A program made the position numbers and the translations under genes. From contig CAIJKT010000080.1 in assembly GCA_903821255.1 (NCBI GenBank), positions 1-20,596 on the forward strand: a stretch of 20,596 nt of DNA. The letters are read 5' to 3'. The first letter of the stretch is position 1. Every line of letters begins with the position of its first letter. The notes beneath the pieces were generated by a model, which was not told where the DNA came from, ran no database searches, and saw only the letters and a program-made list of their open reading frames with translations. Positions 14,544 to 20,596 of this stretch are shown here, piece after piece. Origin of the DNA: an uncultured Lentisphaeria bacterium. GTDB lineage: Bacteria > Verrucomicrobiota > Lentisphaeria > Victivallales > Victivallaceae.

Positions 14544-15488
14544 ATGGCTGCATTTATGAAAGAAAATAAACGGTTTACCGGGGTGCTGCTTGGTCTGGCG
14601 GCAACTTCATTCTGGGCTAGTTTCTATATTGTCGGACGTTTCCTCTTCGGCGAAGATGAAGCGAAAATAGATCCGGTCTTTCTCACCTTTGTCCGTTATC
14701 TGGTTGCCTCGATGCTGCTGACGGGGATCATGTTTTATCAGAAGAAAATGGCGGTCGTAAAGGAATGCCTGAAAAAGGACCTGGTCATTTTCATTTTCCT
14801 CGGCTTGACCGGGATTGTCGGAGAAGGCACACTGGTCTTCTATTCTTTAAAGTACACTACCGCCGCCAGAAGCTGCCTGCTGGCCAACGCCTCGCCTGTT
14901 TTTACCGTGCTGATGGCCTATTTTGCGCTGAATGAAGGGATGTCCAAATCCAAAACCGCCGGTATGCTGCTCGGCTTTGCCGGCATCAGCGCCGCAATCC
15001 TGTGCCGCGGCGGGAGCGATGCCTATATGTCCGCTTCCGCGGTCATCGGCGATTTAATGGCGCTGGCATCGGGTGTCTGCTGGGCCGCCTATACGGTCTG
15101 GGGAATGCGAGTATCCAACCAGTACGGCGGCATGGTCAGCGGTACCGTTTCGATACTGCTTGGCACGGTTTTGATGCTGCCGGTGGTTATGCTCTGCGGA
15201 AGTAATTTGTCGCTGGATCTGCCGCTGCGTGTATGGCTGGGGATAATCTATCTGGGAGTGTGTGCCAACGGCATTGCCTACATGTGCTGGTTCGCCGCGC
15301 TGAAACATTTGAAAGCCGGTGAACTCGGCGCGTTCGGCTATGTCAGCGCGGCGATGACCATGGTGCTGTCGCTTATCCTCCTTCAGGAAAAATTCAGCCT
15401 CTTATTCCTGGCCGCGCTGGCGCTGGTATTTTACGGCGTCTGTTTAATGATGAAAACGCCTGCGAAAAAAGGCGATGAGTCCAAATGA
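14544..15488 (+). CDS. EamA/DMT-superfamily transporter, probable metabolite exporter
   Basis: A 314-residue inner-membrane protein made of two EamA repeats (roughly 12-145 and 160-300), with about ten hydrophobic segments. Typical marks are GVLLGLAATSFWASFYIVGR at the start of helix 1 and LMALASGVCWAAYTVWG at the start of the second repeat, with ARSCLLANASPVFTVLMAYF in the first. Known family members such as RhtA and YddG export amino acids and other small metabolites. Two in-frame ATGs (14544 and 14556) are possible, and neither has a clear SD; coupling through the upstream hairpin may matter. The neighbours, an Lrp regulator and an ornithine racemase fusion, suggest an amino acid such as ornithine, either enantiomer, as cargo. 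This is an inference from context. Confidence 0.88.
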   Translation: MAAFMKENKRFTGVLLGLAATSFWASFYIVGRFLFGEDEAKIDPVFLTFVRYLVASMLLTGIMFYQKKMAVVKECLKKDLVIFIFLGLTGIVGEGTLVFYSLKYTTAARSCLLANASPVFTVLMAYFALNEGMSKSKTAGMLLGFAGISAAILCRGGSDAYMSASAVIGDLMALASGVCWAAYTVWGMRVSNQYGGMVSGTVSILLGTVLMLPVVMLCGSNLSLDLPLRVWLGIIYLGVCANGIAYMCWFAALKHLKAGELGAFGYVSAAMTMVLSLILLQEKFSLLFLAALALVFYGVCLMMKTPAKKGDESK

Positions 15489-15504
15489 TCATCAGACCTT
15501 TTTT
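15465..15504 (+). terminator. Intrinsic terminator overlapping the DMT exporter stop
   Basis: AAAAAAGG (15465-15472) pairs with CCTTTTTT (15497-15504), and inside it GATGA (15474-15478) pairs with TCATC (15489-15493). The TTTTTT tract closes the structure. It spans the TGA stop at 15486-15488 and separates the gene from the convergent AraC gene. Confidence 0.6.
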
Positions 15505-15545
15505 CATCGCCGGCGACCAGTGTCCGGCATGTTGAAAAGAGCTGA

Positions 15546-16427
15546 TTACTTCGACTGTAATTGATGGCGGAACGCGGAGGGGGACATCCCGATTTCGTAC
15601 TTGAAGCGCCGGGAGAAATGGAACTGGTCGTGAAAACCGAAATGTTCCGCTATCCGGGACAGGGAATCATTGGATTCAAGCAATCGGGAGGATGCTTTTC
15701 TCATGATCTCTCCAGCCCGGAATTTCCCCGGCGTTTTACCTGTTACCAGAAGAAACCGCTGGCGGAAAAGCGAATATGACATGTTGAGACATTTTGCAAC
15801 TTCAGCGAGCCCCGGACTGGTCAGGGTTCCTTCGCTTAAAAGACGGCATGCGGTCTTCCGCCATGCGATTAATTCAATGTTCTCTTTGTTGTTTTCCTGG
15901 ATTTGCATTGCTTCGGCCAGTATCTGCTGCAGGCGGCAGAGACGGACAAAGGAAGTTTCCGCGGGAGCGGCGGCCGGCGGCTGAACCACTTCAAGGAATC
16001 GCTCGATCCAGTACTTGACCGGTTCGATAAACAGGACCCGGCTTTTATTGCCGGGAAAGCCTTGTGCCTGCCAGGTGTCGAAGACCGGCCCGCCGAACCA
16101 CATGAAAAATTCACTCCAGCGGCTGCCGGGCCGGGGTCCGTAACTCTGGTTGACATTGGGACGGGTCCAGACCAGCATTCCTTTGCGCAGGATTGTCCTG
16201 ACGCCGGTGTCATCAAAATAGTCTGCCTCGCCTTCCAGCGTGTAGACCAGCAGATAATGTGGAGTGGGGCGCAGATAGTCCGGCGGCGGGGCATGGCCAT
16301 GGGTCGCCTGGCTGTTCCATTTGGTTCCGGCAAATATTATTTGCCCCAGCGGACAGTCTACCGGCTGCGGCGCATGGATGGTGAAAGACCCGCGCGTGCT
16401 GAAATATAAGTTCCTGTCTATGTTCAT
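15546..16427 (-). CDS. AraC-family transcriptional regulator
   Basis: A 293-residue regulator. The N-terminal half is a cupin-like sugar-sensing domain (HYLLVYTLEGEADYFDDTG, RKGMLVWTRPNVNQSY). The C-terminal ~100 residues carry two helix-turn-helix units: GLAEVAKCLNMSYSLFRQRF, and SLSRIAEHFGFHDQFHFSRR followed by FKYEIGMSPSAFR, the hallmark AraC signature. I chose ATG 16427, because the frame extends to 16595 only by running through the divergent gene's start and through a TATAAT on the same strand at 16457-16452. No SD precedes this ATG and the predicted leader is only about 18 bases. It is divergent from the epimerase/AraD pair, which it probably activates in response to a pentose or pentitol. 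Confidence 0.88.
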   Translation of the reverse strand: MNIDRNLYFSTRGSFTIHAPQPVDCPLGQIIFAGTKWNSQATHGHAPPPDYLRPTPHYLLVYTLEGEADYFDDTGVRTILRKGMLVWTRPNVNQSYGPRPGSRWSEFFMWFGGPVFDTWQAQGFPGNKSRVLFIEPVKYWIERFLEVVQPPAAAPAETSFVRLCRLQQILAEAMQIQENNKENIELIAWRKTACRLLSEGTLTSPGLAEVAKCLNMSYSLFRQRFLLVTGKTPGKFRAGEIMRKASSRLLESNDSLSRIAEHFGFHDQFHFSRRFKYEIGMSPSAFRHQLQSK

Positions 16428-16553
16428 GTCAAAATATACATGAATATTGTCATTATAGCAATTTCCGGTTGTAATAATGATGCTAGATTTAGACCGGTTA
16501 AAACATGATAACGGCGGTTTTATTGTTGTCAAAACAGCGGAAGGGAAATATTT
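16428..16553. promoter_or_regulatory. Divergent control region between AraC gene and epimerase operon
   Basis: It contains a minus-strand TATAAT (16457-16452) for the AraC gene without a good -35. The word CCGGTT is directly repeated at 16465 and 16494, 29 bases apart, a layout compatible with tandem AraC-family half sites. No strong plus-strand sigma70 promoter is visible, as expected if the rightward operon needs an activator. Confidence 0.4.
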
Positions 16554-17504
16554 ATGGATATGCAGAATTTTGAATTGAAGAACAGCCGGATACACGATTC
16601 TTTTTTGAAGCTTAAAAAAGAAAATATCGGGCAGATGGAAAGGAAATTAAACCTTTCCTGGAGCAACTGGGGGTTTGGAATGGAAAAACTCTCCGATACC
16701 GCCAAAAGGCTGGCAAAGGCTGAAATCGGCTATATTGAACTTCATGGCAATCACTATGGCAGGGATTTGGGTTACAAGGCGGACGAGGTCCTGAAAATAC
16801 TTGGCGGCTGCGGAATAAAAGTCGCCGGAATTTGCGGGATGTTTTCGGCGGATAATGACCTTTCAAGCAATCGCGGCATTCACCGGCAGACTGCGGTTGA
16901 TTATCTGCGCCGGGAGCTGGAATTTGCATCGGCAGTGAATGCATCGTACATCCTGGTCGTGCCCGGAGCCGTGGGACGGGCAGTGGCATACGATGATATG
17001 GAATTTAAACGCAGTGTCGAGACGGTCCGTTTAGTCGCGGACGAATTTTCCCGCAGAAAGATCAAAGCGGCGGTTGAGCCGATCCGCTCGGCGGAGGTCA
17101 GCATCGTCCATACAATCGCTGATGCAGTCAGGTACATTGAAGCGGTTGACCATCCGGGTATTCAGCATATCAACGGCGATGTATATCACATGCAGTCCGA
17201 GGAGTCCCATATTGCCGAAGCGATAATTGAGGCGGACAGGCGACTGGTCAATCTGCACATGGCGGACAGCAACCGGGGGGCGCTGGGCGGCGGAAGCATG
17301 GATCTGGATGCAATTATAAAGGCGCTCTATATCACCGGCTTTAATAATGGTGAATGTTTCGTGACGCCCGAACCATTGGGACCCGGCGGCGATCCTTATC
17401 CGGCGATGCATGGAAATCCCGATCAGAAGAAACTGGACGAGCTGGTCATGAAAACCGCCGCCTGCTTCAGACAGAGAGAGGCGCATGTCAGAGCGCTGGC
17501 ATGA
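16554..17504 (+). CDS. Ketose 3-epimerase-like TIM-barrel enzyme
   Basis: A 316-residue xylose-isomerase-like barrel. The four metal ligands expected for D-tagatose/ketose 3-epimerases line up: E175 (AVEPIR), D209 (INGDVYHMQSEES), H235 (NLHMADSNR) and E273 (TPEPLG). The HMxxEE...I.EAI stretch and the DSNR turn are the features that place it with this group. AGGGAA is about eight bases before the ATG. About 30 residues precede the barrel start (RKLNLSWSNWGF), so a shorter start at ATG 16635 or 16644 is possible, but the SD favours 16554. Placed 21 bases before an AraD-type epimerase and divergent from an AraC regulator, it may act like UlaE or RhaI-type enzymes on a ketopentose or its phosphate. 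Confidence 0.87.
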   Translation: MDMQNFELKNSRIHDSFLKLKKENIGQMERKLNLSWSNWGFGMEKLSDTAKRLAKAEIGYIELHGNHYGRDLGYKADEVLKILGGCGIKVAGICGMFSADNDLSSNRGIHRQTAVDYLRRELEFASAVNASYILVVPGAVGRAVAYDDMEFKRSVETVRLVADEFSRRKIKAAVEPIRSAEVSIVHTIADAVRYIEAVDHPGIQHINGDVYHMQSEESHIAEAIIEADRRLVNLHMADSNRGALGGGSMDLDAIIKALYITGFNNGECFVTPEPLGPGGDPYPAMHGNPDQKKLDELVMKTAACFRQREAHVRALA

Positions 17505-17525
17505 TCCCGGGACGAGGAAGTCTGA

Positions 17526-18224
17526 ATGAAATATGATGCGCTTAAAAAAGAATGTTTTAAGGCAAATCTGGAATTGCCCCGGCAGGGTCTGGTCATTTAT
17601 ACTTTCGGCAATGTCAGTTGCATTGATAGAATCAGCGGCGTGTATGCCATAAAACCATCCGGTGTGGAATATGGCAGAATGCGCTGGCGGGACATGGTCG
17701 TAATTGACATGGACGGGAAGATTGTCGACGGCGGTTTAAAACCGTCTTCCGATTCCAGAACCCATCTGGTTCTTTATCAGAATTTTTCTGCCGCTGGAAG
17801 CATTGTCCACACTCATTCGACCTATGCCGCGGCATGGGCGCAGAGCTTGAGAGATGTTCCATTGTACGGAACCACTCATGCCGACCATCTCCCGGCGGAT
17901 ATTCCATGTACTGAACTCATGCCGGATGAAAGAATAGTGAATGACTATGAAGCGGAAACAGGCATGCAAATTGTGGACTGCTTTAAAAAGCGGGGGCTGC
18001 GTCCGGAGGAAATACAAATGGCGCTTGTCGCCGGACACGGGCCTTTTACATGGGCCAAAACTGCGGCGCAGGCAGTGTATAATGCCAGAATTCTGGAAGA
18101 ACTTTGCAGGATGGCCTTTCTGACTGAACAGATAAATCCGGAAGCCACGCGCCTGAAAAAATCGCTGGTTGAAAAACATTATAACCGCAAGCACGGAGTA
18201 AACGCGTATTACGGGCAAAAATGA
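17526..18224 (+). CDS. araD: L-ribulose-5-phosphate 4-epimerase family protein
   Basis: A 232-residue class II aldolase-fold enzyme, the same length as E. coli AraD/UlaF (about 231). The known AraD residues fall at the same numbers: D76 (SSDSRTH), metal ligands H95 and H97 (VHTHSTYA), catalytic D120 (TTHADH), H171 (AGHGPF) and Y229 near the C-terminus. This strongly supports retro-aldol 4-epimerisation of L-ribulose-5-phosphate to D-xylulose-5-phosphate. GAGGAAG lies about seven bases before the ATG. AraD, SgbE and UlaF share these residues, so the physiological route (arabinose, xylulose or ascorbate) cannot be separated by sequence alone. The upstream TIM-barrel epimerase favours a 3-epimerase plus 4-epimerase route like that of the Ula pathway. 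No kinase or isomerase is adjacent. Confidence 0.93.
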   Translation: MKYDALKKECFKANLELPRQGLVIYTFGNVSCIDRISGVYAIKPSGVEYGRMRWRDMVVIDMDGKIVDGGLKPSSDSRTHLVLYQNFSAAGSIVHTHSTYAAAWAQSLRDVPLYGTTHADHLPADIPCTELMPDERIVNDYEAETGMQIVDCFKKRGLRPEEIQMALVAGHGPFTWAKTAAQAVYNARILEELCRMAFLTEQINPEATRLKKSLVEKHYNRKHGVNAYYGQK

Positions 18225-18311
18225 ATCTGCATGTCCATTCATCCTGAAAAAAGCCGCGGAATAGCTGCCGCCGGATAAATTTTAACTGGGAAAAATCTGT
18301 ATTACAGCTAT

Positions 18312-18340
18312 TTTAATTTAAAGTATATGGTTCTTATACA
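18312..18340 (+). promoter_or_regulatory. Weak candidate promoter before the DUF4019-like gene
   Basis: TTTAAT (18312-18317) and TATACA (18335-18340) are spaced by 17 bases. Just upstream is the short palindrome CTGTA-T-TACAG (18297-18307), a possible operator. The predicted start would leave a leader of under ten bases, matching the lack of a clear SD for the gene at 18355. Confidence 0.3.
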
Positions 18341-18354
18341 TAAAAAGATATTGT

Positions 18355-19296
18355 ATGAAGAAAATCGATTTACGCAAGGAAGCGGTGGATGCTGCCGTTA
18401 AAAGGCTGCGGAAAAAGGCATATCTGAAAACAGGTATTGCCTTGATTTTTACTGTTGCAATTTGCGGCTGGGTGGCATATGGACTGCTGAATCCGAGAAT
18501 GACGGAGCGGTATAACGATTTTGCGGTAGATTCCGCGGTGGACTGGCTGGAGAATGCCGATCATGGAAAATTTGATGCCTGCAATAAAAATATTACGGAC
18601 CCCGACGGCTGGTTTAATTTGTATAAGCGCGACCGGAATAGTCTGGGCAAAGTTAGATCACGCAGCCTCAGCTCCCGCGAAGAATTGCCCGCCGGCGGCA
18701 GCGGACTGAAGCGTTATGAATTGAAATTCGGCTCCAGTTTCAGCGAGTCGCCAAAAGATGTTTTGGAAAAGGTGATTGTCGAATCTGACAACCAATCCCG
18801 CTTCTCGGTCGTTAATGCCGGTTACTGGCTGTATTCTTTCCGTCCGTCCAAGTCCGAAAAACGGGTTTTAAACGATGACGAAAAACAGCGGATCAGAGCC
18901 GTGGCGGAAAATGTATTGAAGAAAGTTGCCGCCAGAGAGACAACATTTTTCAAGCAGGCCTATGCCGGGTGGGCAGAGCAGCCCGATTATTTTCACTGGA
19001 AAAGCTGGATCGCCGCCGAAGCGGCATCCGGTAAAACAATTGCCGGCCTTTATGACGCCATGTCCAAAGGCAAGCTGTCGCCGTGGAAGTTCAGCGGCAT
19101 ATCCGCATTTATTCCGATCGGGCGTTCCGGTTTTGAATGCAGCAGTGTTTACTACAGCTTTTCAGTAAACGCGGAAGGGAAAATAAGAAATTTTATGATA
19201 CAGGTCGCCGTGGACCGGGATCTTTATCTGGATAAAGCCGCGGAATGGCAATTCTTCAGCCTGTGGTTCTGGGAAAAGAAAGAAACCAAAAAATAG
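18355..19296 (+). CDS. Membrane-anchored DUF4019-like protein
   Basis: A 313-residue protein with a basic N-terminus (MKKIDLRKEAVDAAVKRLRKK), one hydrophobic segment at about 24-45 (TGIALIFTVAICGWVAYGLL) and a large domain beyond it, so probably an inner-membrane anchor with an exported domain. Residues about 60-160 (WLENADHGKF, WFNLYKRDRNSLGKVRSR, YELKFGSSF, EKVIVESDN, SVVNAGYWL) resemble DUF4019. The C-terminal half (residues about 175-313) repeats the helix-then-strand layout, with QRIRAVAENVLKKV and YYSFSVNAEGKIRNF, and may be a second related unit. No enzymatic motif is visible. Twelve bases separate it from the prepilin-like gene downstream, so they are likely co-transcribed. Function unknown; a cell-envelope accessory role for the pilin-like protein is possible. 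Confidence 0.75.
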   Translation: MKKIDLRKEAVDAAVKRLRKKAYLKTGIALIFTVAICGWVAYGLLNPRMTERYNDFAVDSAVDWLENADHGKFDACNKNITDPDGWFNLYKRDRNSLGKVRSRSLSSREELPAGGSGLKRYELKFGSSFSESPKDVLEKVIVESDNQSRFSVVNAGYWLYSFRPSKSEKRVLNDDEKQRIRAVAENVLKKVAARETTFFKQAYAGWAEQPDYFHWKSWIAAEAASGKTIAGLYDAMSKGKLSPWKFSGISAFIPIGRSGFECSSVYYSFSVNAEGKIRNFMIQVAVDRDLYLDKAAEWQFFSLWFWEKKETKK

Positions 19297-19308
19297 CAGG
19301 AGAGCAAA

Positions 19309-19989
19309 ATGTCTGCAAAAAGTAAAAAATCATCCGCCTTTACACTTATCGAACTCCTGGTGGTGATTTCAATCATCGCCATTCTGGCCGGAATGCTACT
19401 CCCCGCATTGCAGTCGGCCAGGGAGAAAGCCAGAACCTCCAGTTGCGCCAACAACCTGGCGTCTATGCACAAAGCCTTTGCGCTTTATCTGACTGACTGG
19501 CAGGACCGGATTTTCTGGGGTGTCGACCCCGGCAACCCCGCTTACTACATGGACATGTATGTTTACGGAGGGCGCAACAGCGGAAACGCCTATACCGGCC
19601 CGCAGGGCGACCTGTTTGAACATTATGTGCCGCGCCCTTTGAATCGCTATGTCGACAATAAACTGGCCATATTCCGTTGCCCGAAAGATATCGCACCGTC
19701 CTCAACGTGGCAGAATAACACCAAATTCGAGCAGGTGGGTAATTCTTATCCGTTTAACTGGTATCTGCGCAACACCAAAATTACTGCCGTTCCCGGCCTT
19801 TCGTCGCTGATCCTGTTTACCGAGGCTCCGGCGGTCGAAGGAAATTTATCGAGATATTCCTGGCATGGCGACAAAGTCAATGCCTGTTTTCTCGACGGCC
19901 ATTTGAAGTTCTTCTGGGTCCCCCCGCAAGACAGCTCCGAACTGGTCTGGTGGCACGGACGCTCTCCCGCGCCAACCTCGGTGAACTGA
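19309..19989 (+). CDS. Prepilin-like protein with H-X9-DG motif
   Basis: A 226-residue protein. A nine-residue basic leader (MSAKSKKSS) is followed by Ala and [19 protein letters not shown], the N-terminal helix of type IV pilin/type II pseudopilins with Glu at +5. The -1 residue is Ala rather than Gly. The C-terminal motif [14 protein letters not shown] is an exact H-X9-DG signature of PVC prepilin-like proteins. The body is rich in Tyr, Asn and Gly, suggesting an extracellular fold. AGGAGAG lies about eight bases before the ATG. It is a distant paralogue of the protein at 9305, with a different C-terminal domain. Prepilin peptidase processing and pseudopilus or surface display are inferred from the family. 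Confidence 0.9.
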   Translation: MSAKSKKSSAFTLIELLVVISIIAILAGMLLPALQSAREKARTSSCANNLASMHKAFALYLTDWQDRIFWGVDPGNPAYYMDMYVYGGRNSGNAYTGPQGDLFEHYVPRPLNRYVDNKLAIFRCPKDIAPSSTWQNNTKFEQVGNSYPFNWYLRNTKITAVPGLSSLILFTEAPAVEGNLSRYSWHGDKVNACFLDGHLKFFWVPPQDSSELVWWHGRSPAPTSVN

Positions 19990-20238
19990 ACCGGCGCAAT
20001 GGAGGCCTGACCTGAATTAAGGATTTTTGAGCTAACTATTGCATTTTCTCCTGAGTAACTCCGCGTTGAAGGTTCAGGAATCTGACTGGGCAATTTTTAT
20101 CTGCCTCATGCTTGTTTTCTGTCTCTTTAATACAAATGCATTCGAGACCACAGAGAAACAAGCTAAAAAAACCTTAACTTAGCGCCATTCAGGGCAGACC
20201 ACGATGAGTTATATGCCATTAAGAATCCTCATTATTTG

Positions 20239-20596
20239 TCATTTTTGAATCAAAACTACGTTCTTGAACCACACTTTGCCGGTCTTATTGCGAAAAAGTA
20301 AATAATAATTCAGAGATTTGACCGGCTTCGCCGGAGTATATGACAATGACGCCTTTTCCCAGTCATGGGTTCCAGTGTTGAACACCGCTATAACGCCATA
20401 GGTTTTAGTCCCGTCCGGATGCACAATATCCATGTAGATTGAGTAATTCGAATCGGCATTGCCTGATACGTCTTCGGCTTTACTTTCTGCGGAAATTTCT
20501 ATAGTTTTAGCTTCTGCCTGGTTGAGTTCCACGAACTGCTTTACTCCGCTGGAGTCGTTTTCGCCTTTGCACTCGCAGGCAATGACTCCGTCATTC
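20239..20596 (-). CDS. C-terminal part of a protein with carbohydrate-binding-like beta-sandwich
   Basis: The minus-strand frame is open from the window edge at 20596 to a TGA at 20239, giving at least 118 codons with the N-terminus outside. Visible residues include GVKQFVELNQAEAKTIEISA, ESKAEDVSG, YSIYMDIVHPDGTKTYG, FNTGTHDWEKASLSYTPA, and a final GKVWFKNVVLIQK. This is the strand order of a jelly-roll carbohydrate-binding module: an aromatic THDW strand, then a hydrophobic strand, ending in an FxNV strand. Such modules close many secreted PVC glycosidases and polysaccharide lyases. The catalytic part, if any, is not in the window. A GTG at 20532 is an internal valine, not a start. About 250 bases separate it from the pilin-like gene, and I see no strong terminator there. 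Confidence 0.75.
   Translation of the reverse strand, partial: NDGVIACECKGENDSSGVKQFVELNQAEAKTIEISAESKAEDVSGNADSNYSIYMDIVHPDGTKTYGVIAVFNTGTHDWEKASLSYTPAKPVKSLNYYLLFRNKTGKVWFKNVVLIQK

Noticed and set aside
16428..16595. A 56-residue N-terminal extension of the AraC regulator
   Set aside because: It would run through the divergent promoter region and the start of the epimerase gene; the extension has no AraC-family character.
20165..20171. A-run (T-run on the minus strand) as a terminator for the right-edge gene
   Set aside because: No stable GC-containing stem precedes the T-run on the minus strand; only a 5-base GCTAA/TTAGC match is present, on the wrong side.
1..20596. CRISPR arrays, tRNA genes, insertion sequences or attachment sites
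   Set aside because: I saw no regularly spaced repeats, no tRNA cloverleaf signature, no transposase or integrase reading frame and no long terminal inverted repeats.

Overview
The window looks like chromosomal DNA of a free-living or gut/environmental member of the Planctomycetota-Verrucomicrobiota-Chlamydiota (PVC) group, most likely a Lentisphaerota (Victivallis-like) bacterium. This is an inference. It rests on two stand-alone prepilin-like proteins with the FTLIELL signature, one of which carries an exact H-X9-DG motif. It also rests on a cytoplasmic FAD oxidoreductase of the FAD_oxidored type beside xylose-isomerase-like TIM barrels, and on secreted bimodular glycan-active enzymes. There is no rRNA, tRNA, CRISPR array, transposase or phage gene, and base composition looks even throughout, so I see no island boundary.

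Layout. (1) 1-93, minus: the first 31 codons of a probable Hsp20 small heat-shock protein with its own promoter. (2) 414-1452: a small Cys-rich zinc/iron-site protein translationally linked to thiamine-phosphate synthase (thiE). (3) 1633-9940: a probable catabolic operon starting with a GntR/FCD regulator whose promoter is a perfect TTGACA-17-TATAAT embedded in nested palindromes. It continues with an FAD oxidoreductase, a sugar-isomerase-like TIM barrel, a beta-propeller protein with Asp-box-like repeats, an HpcH/HpaI-type aldolase, a secreted GH5-SGNH bimodular enzyme and a prepilin-like protein. The likely logic is extracellular deacylation and cleavage of a polysaccharide, followed by intracellular oxidation/isomerisation and retro-aldol cleavage of a 2-keto sugar acid. 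(4) 10066-11193: an aldo/keto reductase with a C-terminal iron-sulfur domain, ending at a strong bidirectional terminator shared with a convergent secreted jelly-roll-like protein (11259-11858, minus). (5) 12039-15488: an Lrp/AsnC regulator, an ornithine racemase fused to an arginase-fold domain, and an EamA/DMT exporter, ending in an intrinsic terminator. (6) 15546-18224: an AraC regulator divergent from a ketose-3-epimerase-like TIM barrel plus an AraD-type 4-epimerase, a pentose-phosphate module. (7) 18355-19989: a DUF4019-like membrane-anchored protein and a second prepilin-like protein. (8) 20239-20596, minus: the C-terminus of a protein with a carbohydrate-binding-like beta-sandwich.

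The most unusual item is the 656-residue protein at 12520-14490. Its N-terminal half is a complete ornithine/alanine racemase with the PLP lysine. Its C-terminal half clearly has arginase ancestry, but five of the six manganese ligands are replaced, so it appears to be an arginase pseudoenzyme covalently tied to an ornithine racemase. With the Lrp-type regulator upstream and the DMT exporter downstream, it could form a regulated amino-acid sensing, racemisation and export unit that I do not recognise as described.
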